A program made the translations under genes and the position numbers. This document shows positions 5,045-7,469 of a stretch of DNA of 7,469 nt, piece by piece; position 1 is the first letter of the stretch; each line of letters starts with the position of its first letter. Under the pieces are notes generated by a model. That model worked only from the letters and a program-made list of their open reading frames with translations, searched no databases and was not told where the DNA came from. Source of the DNA: Acidobacteriaceae bacterium (GTDB lineage: Bacteria; Acidobacteriota; Terriglobia; Terriglobales; Acidobacteriaceae); NCBI GenBank assembly GCA_003165855.1, contig PMXH01000165.1, forward strand, positions 1 to 7,469, read 5' to 3'.

Positions 5045-6190
5045 CTATCCGTTGGGGAAGACGAGTTTGGGATGGAAGAGGGTGCCGGCTACGCGGGTGG
5101 CAATGGCGATGAGGACGCGCTGTCCGTGGAAGACTTTGACCTGGCGGGCGCGGGAGAGTTCGGGGAGGTTGACGGGGCGGCCGCTGCGGATGCGGGCGGC
5201 GGTGGCGTCGTCGGCGGTGACGGAGGGAAATTGGGGCAGGAGCTGGCGGGGATGGATGAAGAAGGCTTCAAAGCGCGTTGCTCCAGCGTTAATGGCGGGT
5301 TCTTGATCTTCAGGGGCACGGTCAAGGACAGCAGGTTCCTCCACTGCGCTTCCCTTTCCCTGCGGGAAAGCGAAGCTTCGGTCGGAATGACAGGGTTTTA
5401 CTTGAGCTGCTTGCTCTTTATTTTCTGTCTGCTCCTTCTTCTCTATATCTTCTATCTGCTCGTTATTACTATTCTCAATCCTCTCGTTGTTCTTAATCCC
5501 CTCGATTTCTTCGAGGGTGTGGGCCTGGGTGAGGTCGAATTCGGCTACGGCGGTGCGGCGGAGGGATTCGAGATGAGCTCCGGGGCCGAGGAGCTGGCCC
5601 ATTTCGTGGGCGATGGAGCGCATGTAGGTTCCGGAGGAGACGCGGGCGCGGAAGTGGGCGCGGTCGCCGTCGACTGATAAGATGGCGAATTCCTTGATCT
5701 CGACTTGCACCGGCTTCAGGATTACCTCTTGCTGTTTTCTTGCGAGTTTGTAGGCGGGGACGCCGTGGATTTTTTTGGCGGAGAACGGTGGCGGAGTTTG
5801 CTCGATCAGGCCGTGAAATTTGGCGGCGAGTTGTTGGAGAGTGTCTAAGTCAAGGTCGGGGCTTCGGCCCGATGGAGAGCCGACCGCGGCTGTCCCCACA
5901 TGGTCTGAGCAGGCTGGTCCCACGGCTGGCTCTAAGGGGTCGCCGTCGGCGTCGTAGGTGTTGGTGGCGAAGCCGAAGCGGATCACGCCTTCGTAGGTTT
6001 TCTCCGACGTGGTGTAGAACTGGGCGAGGCGGGTGAGGCTGCCGGTGACGAGCGGGAGCACGCCGGTGGCGAGGGGGTCGAGAGTGCCGAGATGGCCGAC
6101 GGAACGCTGGCCGAGAATGCGGCGCATGCGGTTGACTACGTCGTGGGAAGTCCATCCGGCGGGCTTATCGATGATGATGACGCCATTCAT
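5045..6190 (-). CDS. truB: tRNA pseudouridine(55) synthase TruB with repeat-derived insertions
   Basis: TruB converts U55 in the T-loop of tRNAs to pseudouridine. The family opening MNGVIIIDKPAGWTSHDVV is complete and the catalytic motif GHLGTLDPLATGVLPL carries the catalytic aspartate D38. KTYEGVIRFG, PPPFSAKKIHGVPAYKLARK (residues 133-152), SSGTYMRSIAHEMGQ and HLESLRRTAVAEF are all present, and a C-terminal PUA-like segment ends the protein. At 381 residues it is about 80-90 longer than the usual 290-310. The excess sits in two places: residues about 89-111, containing interspersed repeat B, and residues about 230-300, containing an Asn/Glu/Gln-rich AT-rich tract then repeat A. All insertions keep the frame and lie outside the catalytic motifs, so the enzyme is probably active. 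There is no clear Shine-Dalgarno; the start is chosen by family alignment. The gene is divergent from the rhomboid gene. Confidence 0.95.
   Translation of the reverse strand: MNGVIIIDKPAGWTSHDVVNRMRRILGQRSVGHLGTLDPLATGVLPLVTGSLTRLAQFYTTSEKTYEGVIRFGFATNTYDADGDPLEPAVGPACSDHVGTAAVGSPSGRSPDLDLDTLQQLAAKFHGLIEQTPPPFSAKKIHGVPAYKLARKQQEVILKPVQVEIKEFAILSVDGDRAHFRARVSSGTYMRSIAHEMGQLLGPGAHLESLRRTAVAEFDLTQAHTLEEIEGIKNNERIENSNNEQIEDIEKKEQTENKEQAAQVKPCHSDRSFAFPQGKGSAVEEPAVLDRAPEDQEPAINAGATRFEAFFIHPRQLLPQFPSVTADDATAARIRSGRPVNLPELSRARQVKVFHGQRVLIAIATRVAGTLFHPKLVFPNG
5328..5392. repeat. Interspersed repeat A, copy 2 (inside truB, in frame)
   Basis: The core 5341-5392 differs from the intergenic copy at 4868-4919 by one base in 52, and the outer motif at 5328-5339 is also shared. 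Read on the minus strand in the truB frame it encodes residues about 267-288, including HSDRSFAFPQGKG, a peptide with no counterpart in ordinary TruB as I know the family. It lies in the second TruB insertion. Confidence 0.88.
5411..5500. repeat. AT-rich low-complexity tract inside truB
   Basis: This 90-bp tract is far more AT-rich than the rest of truB. On the minus strand it encodes residues about 231-260, a hydrophilic Asn/Glu/Gln/Lys/Ile-rich peptide with echoing units such as NNERIEN, NNEQIED and EQTENKEQ. At DNA level AACGAG recurs and GA/AA-rich motifs repeat irregularly, so it looks like a degenerate tandem expansion next to repeat A. It is likely a disordered loop in the protein. Confidence 0.6.
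5855..5900. repeat. Interspersed repeat B, copy 2 (inside truB, in frame)
   Basis: This 46-bp segment aligns with the intergenic copy at 4966-5010 at about 85 percent identity with one indel, and keeps the double-hairpin layout (GCTTCGGCCCGA, then AGCCG/CGGCT around ACCG). Read in the truB frame it encodes residues about 97-112 (HVGTAAVGSPSGRSPD), in a region that is a short loop in ordinary TruB. Confidence 0.72.
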
Positions 6191-6197
6191 TTAAGGG

Positions 6198-6299
6198 ATT
6201 TGGTAATTTGGTAATCGGGCAATTTGGTAATTTGAAGACCGCGGCAAGTCTGCCTTCGATTTTCAATTACTAAATTACCCGATTACCAACTTACCAGAT
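6198..6299. repeat. Large AT-rich inverted repeat between truB and the rhomboid gene
   Basis: The left arm (6198-6237) is built from GGTAATTTG, GGTAATCGGG, CAATTTG and GGTAATTTG units ending in AAG. The right arm (6254-6299) is its near reverse complement, starting CTTC and ending TTACCAGAT. They face each other across a GC-rich loop of about 16 bp (6238-6253) and could form a stem of about 40 bp with a few mismatches. The element fills almost all of the 114-bp divergent spacer. It shares its unit with the tandem repeat at 1904-1936. No Shine-Dalgarno precedes either flanking start, and I find no confident promoter. Confidence 0.85.
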
Positions 6300-6304
6300 T
6301 TCTT

Positions 6305-7000
6305 ATGCTTCCTATTCGTGATGACCAGCCTCGGTATAGCACGCCGTGGGTGAATTATTTTCTGATTGGGTTGAACCTGGTGATTTTTTTCTTCGAGTTT
6401 ACGCTGGATCCGCAGAGCCTGGAGATACTGATTCGTCAGTTTGCCGTGGTGCCGTCGCATGTGGCGCTGTTTCTGTCGGGGTCGCAAAGGTATTCGCTGG
6501 TGGCGATCCTGCTTCCCTTCTTCACGTCACTTTTTTTGCACGGGTCATGGATGCATGTGATCGGGAACATGTGGTTTCTCTATATTTTTGGGGACAATTT
6601 GGAGGACTACTTAGGACCCTTCAAGTATTTAGTGTTTTACCTGCTGACGGGCGTGCTGGCGATGGGCACGCATATGGTGATGAATCTGCATTCGACGGCG
6701 CCGGCGCTGGGAGCGAGCGGAGCGATCGCGGGAGTGTTGGGAGCTTATTTCGTTCTTTATCCTAGGGCGCGGGTGCTGACGTGGTTTTTCGTGTTTGTAT
6801 TGTGGGTGCCGGCGTGGGTGATCCTGGGGTATTGGTTTGTTTTGAATTTTCTGAGCGGGACCGCGACGACGCTGGCTGTGCCGGGGCAAAGCATGGGAGG
6901 CGTGGCCTTCTGGGCGCATGTGGGCGGATTTATCTCCGGAGCGCTGCTGGTGAAGGTGTTCGGCGAGCGGGGGTTGCGATATCCCTACGCGGTGGGTTGA
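6305..7000 (+). CDS. Rhomboid-family intramembrane serine protease
   Basis: This 231-residue polytopic membrane protein cleaves substrates within or next to membrane segments, by family knowledge; its substrate is unknown. It opens with MLPIRDDQPRYSTPW, then a first membrane segment near residues 17-34. The HGSWMHVIGNMWFLYIFGD motif (residues 79-97) carries the oxyanion-hole region H84 and N88. The catalytic serine is S138 in GASGAIAG and the catalytic histidine is H205 in WAHVGGFISG. About six hydrophobic segments are visible, the usual bacterial core. Both catalytic residues are present, so it should be active. The start at 6305 fits the family; only a few bases separate it from the AT-rich inverted repeat and there is no Shine-Dalgarno, so translation may rely on an unstructured or short leader. 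It is divergent from truB and convergent with the next gene. Confidence 0.95.
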   Translation: MLPIRDDQPRYSTPWVNYFLIGLNLVIFFFEFTLDPQSLEILIRQFAVVPSHVALFLSGSQRYSLVAILLPFFTSLFLHGSWMHVIGNMWFLYIFGDNLEDYLGPFKYLVFYLLTGVLAMGTHMVMNLHSTAPALGASGAIAGVLGAYFVLYPRARVLTWFFVFVLWVPAWVILGYWFVLNFLSGTATTLAVPGQSMGGVAFWAHVGGFISGALLVKVFGERGLRYPYAVG

Positions 7001-7033
7001 GGGCGACAGCGTTGGCGCCGCCAAGTTGCATAC

Positions 7034-7077
7034 GTCCTTCGCGCAAGGAACGCGCTCAGGATGACAGCGCGCGTTTT
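7034..7077. repeat. Short palindromic interspersed-type repeat / possible terminator
   Basis: The segment contains TCCTT/AAGGA, then GCTCAGGATGACA, a motif I recognise as recurrent in intergenic DNA of Acidobacteriota and other phyla. CGCGCT (7051-7056) pairs with AGCGCG (7066-7071) around a 9-nt loop and is followed by CGTTTT on the plus strand, so it may also end rhomboid transcription. Its ending resembles that of repeat A (GGAATGACA). There is no second close copy in the window. Confidence 0.5.
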
Positions 7078-7085
7078 GGGGTAAG

Positions 7086-7469
7086 TTATTTCTTGGGGCG
7101 TGACTCCGGGGGGACAAGGCCCACGATGCGGTAGTAGACGACGAGCTGGCCGTAGTGCTCGCCGGAGTGCTCGACAAACCCCCACGCGCCGTCAGAAAAT
7201 CGCGCCTGCTGATTGGCGAATGGGTCAACGAACAGGTCATTCATGCCGCCGTCTCCCTTGCTCTTGATCAGGTCCGCGCCCTCACCGAATGATTTTTTGA
7301 CGAACGCGACAACCGCCGCTTTGGTCGCATAGTCAGAGCGCTTGGGGTCGCCGGTCGGCGGCTTCAACCCCTTGGCCGGGTTGATGAAGAAGTAATTTCC
7401 GCCTGCCGCGTGCAGAAGCTGCTCGGCAAAAGATCTTTGCGACGGATGCGGCTTGAAGTCGTACTTGTC
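7086..7469 (-). CDS. DinB-like (DUF664/DinB_2 type) protein, 5' end missing
   Basis: The frame is open to the window edge, giving 127 residues of the C-terminal part. The DinB/YfiT fold is a four-helix bundle that binds a divalent metal through three histidines; many members act as metal-dependent thiol transferases or have no known activity. Counting from the first visible residue, SFAEQLLHAAGGN contains H20, and the C-terminal EHSGEHYGQLVVYYRIVGLVPPES contains H101 and H105, matching the family pattern HxxxHxGQ...Y.R...G..PP. An N-terminal start would lie just beyond the window; the apparent TTG start at 7367 is internal, since the upstream residues fit the family. The gene converges on the rhomboid gene across an 85-bp spacer. 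Function is not assignable beyond the family. Confidence 0.85.
   Translation of the reverse strand, partial: DKYDFKPHPSQRSFAEQLLHAAGGNYFFINPAKGLKPPTGDPKRSDYATKAAVVAFVKKSFGEGADLIKSKGDGGMNDLFVDPFANQQARFSDGAWGFVEHSGEHYGQLVVYYRIVGLVPPESRPKK

Noticed and set aside
4850..5677. Plus-strand open frame of 275 codons opposite truB
   Set aside because: It runs antisense to truB through both repeat copies; its composition (Gly/Ala/Val runs) is what the complement of a GC-rich gene gives.
6198..6299. Insertion sequence or transposase remnant
   Set aside because: No coding capacity and no transposase similarity; the arms are made of short internal repeats rather than typical terminal inverted repeats. 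No target duplication was identified.

Overview
The window (about 7.5 kb, GC-rich, compact) looks like a chromosomal stretch from an Acidobacteriota member, probably a Koribacter/Terriglobia-like lineage. That placement is inference. It rests on the mix of genes (miaB, a DUF151 nuclease, truB, a rhomboid protein, a VapBC pair, a secreted VCBS/FG-GAP plus Ig-like protein, a DinB-like protein) and on abundant short interspersed repeats resembling those I associate with that phylum. No database search was possible.

Layout: (1) 1-1895, plus strand: 3' part of miaB, then a complete bifunctional-nuclease (DUF151) gene 47 nt later, probably one operon. (2) 1896-2700, plus strand: an AT-rich tandem repeat, a promoter/operator-like region, and a one-nucleotide-overlapping VapB/VapC antitoxin-toxin pair. 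(3) 2701-2784: a perfect 10-bp hairpin between convergent genes. (4) 2785-4593, minus strand: a 602-residue secreted protein with four calcium-loop VCBS/FG-GAP repeats and three Ig-like domains, with a strong Shine-Dalgarno and a palindrome-containing promoter about 170 nt upstream. (5) 4594-5044: gene-free, holding that promoter and two interspersed palindromic repeats (called A and B here). (6) 5045-6190, minus strand: truB, with second copies of repeats A and B plus an AT-rich low-complexity tract in frame inside its coding sequence. (7) 6191-6304: a divergent intergenic region made almost wholly of one large AT-rich inverted repeat. (8) 6305-7000, plus strand: a rhomboid-family membrane protease. 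(9) 7001-7085: a repeat/terminator-like spacer. (10) 7086 to the window end, minus strand: 3' part of a DinB-like gene.

miaB and truB are tRNA-modification genes, and the DUF151 protein is a nucleic-acid-related housekeeping protein. The toxin-antitoxin pair and the secreted repeat protein look like accessory cargo between them. I see no prophage, CRISPR, insertion sequence, rRNA or tRNA. No new enzymatic system is evident. The strongest unusual signal is structural: repeat families that sit between genes here also occur inside truB in frame, and two heptanucleotide tandem arrays sit inside an expanded linker of miaB. The host therefore appears to tolerate repeat-derived peptide insertions in conserved tRNA-modification enzymes.
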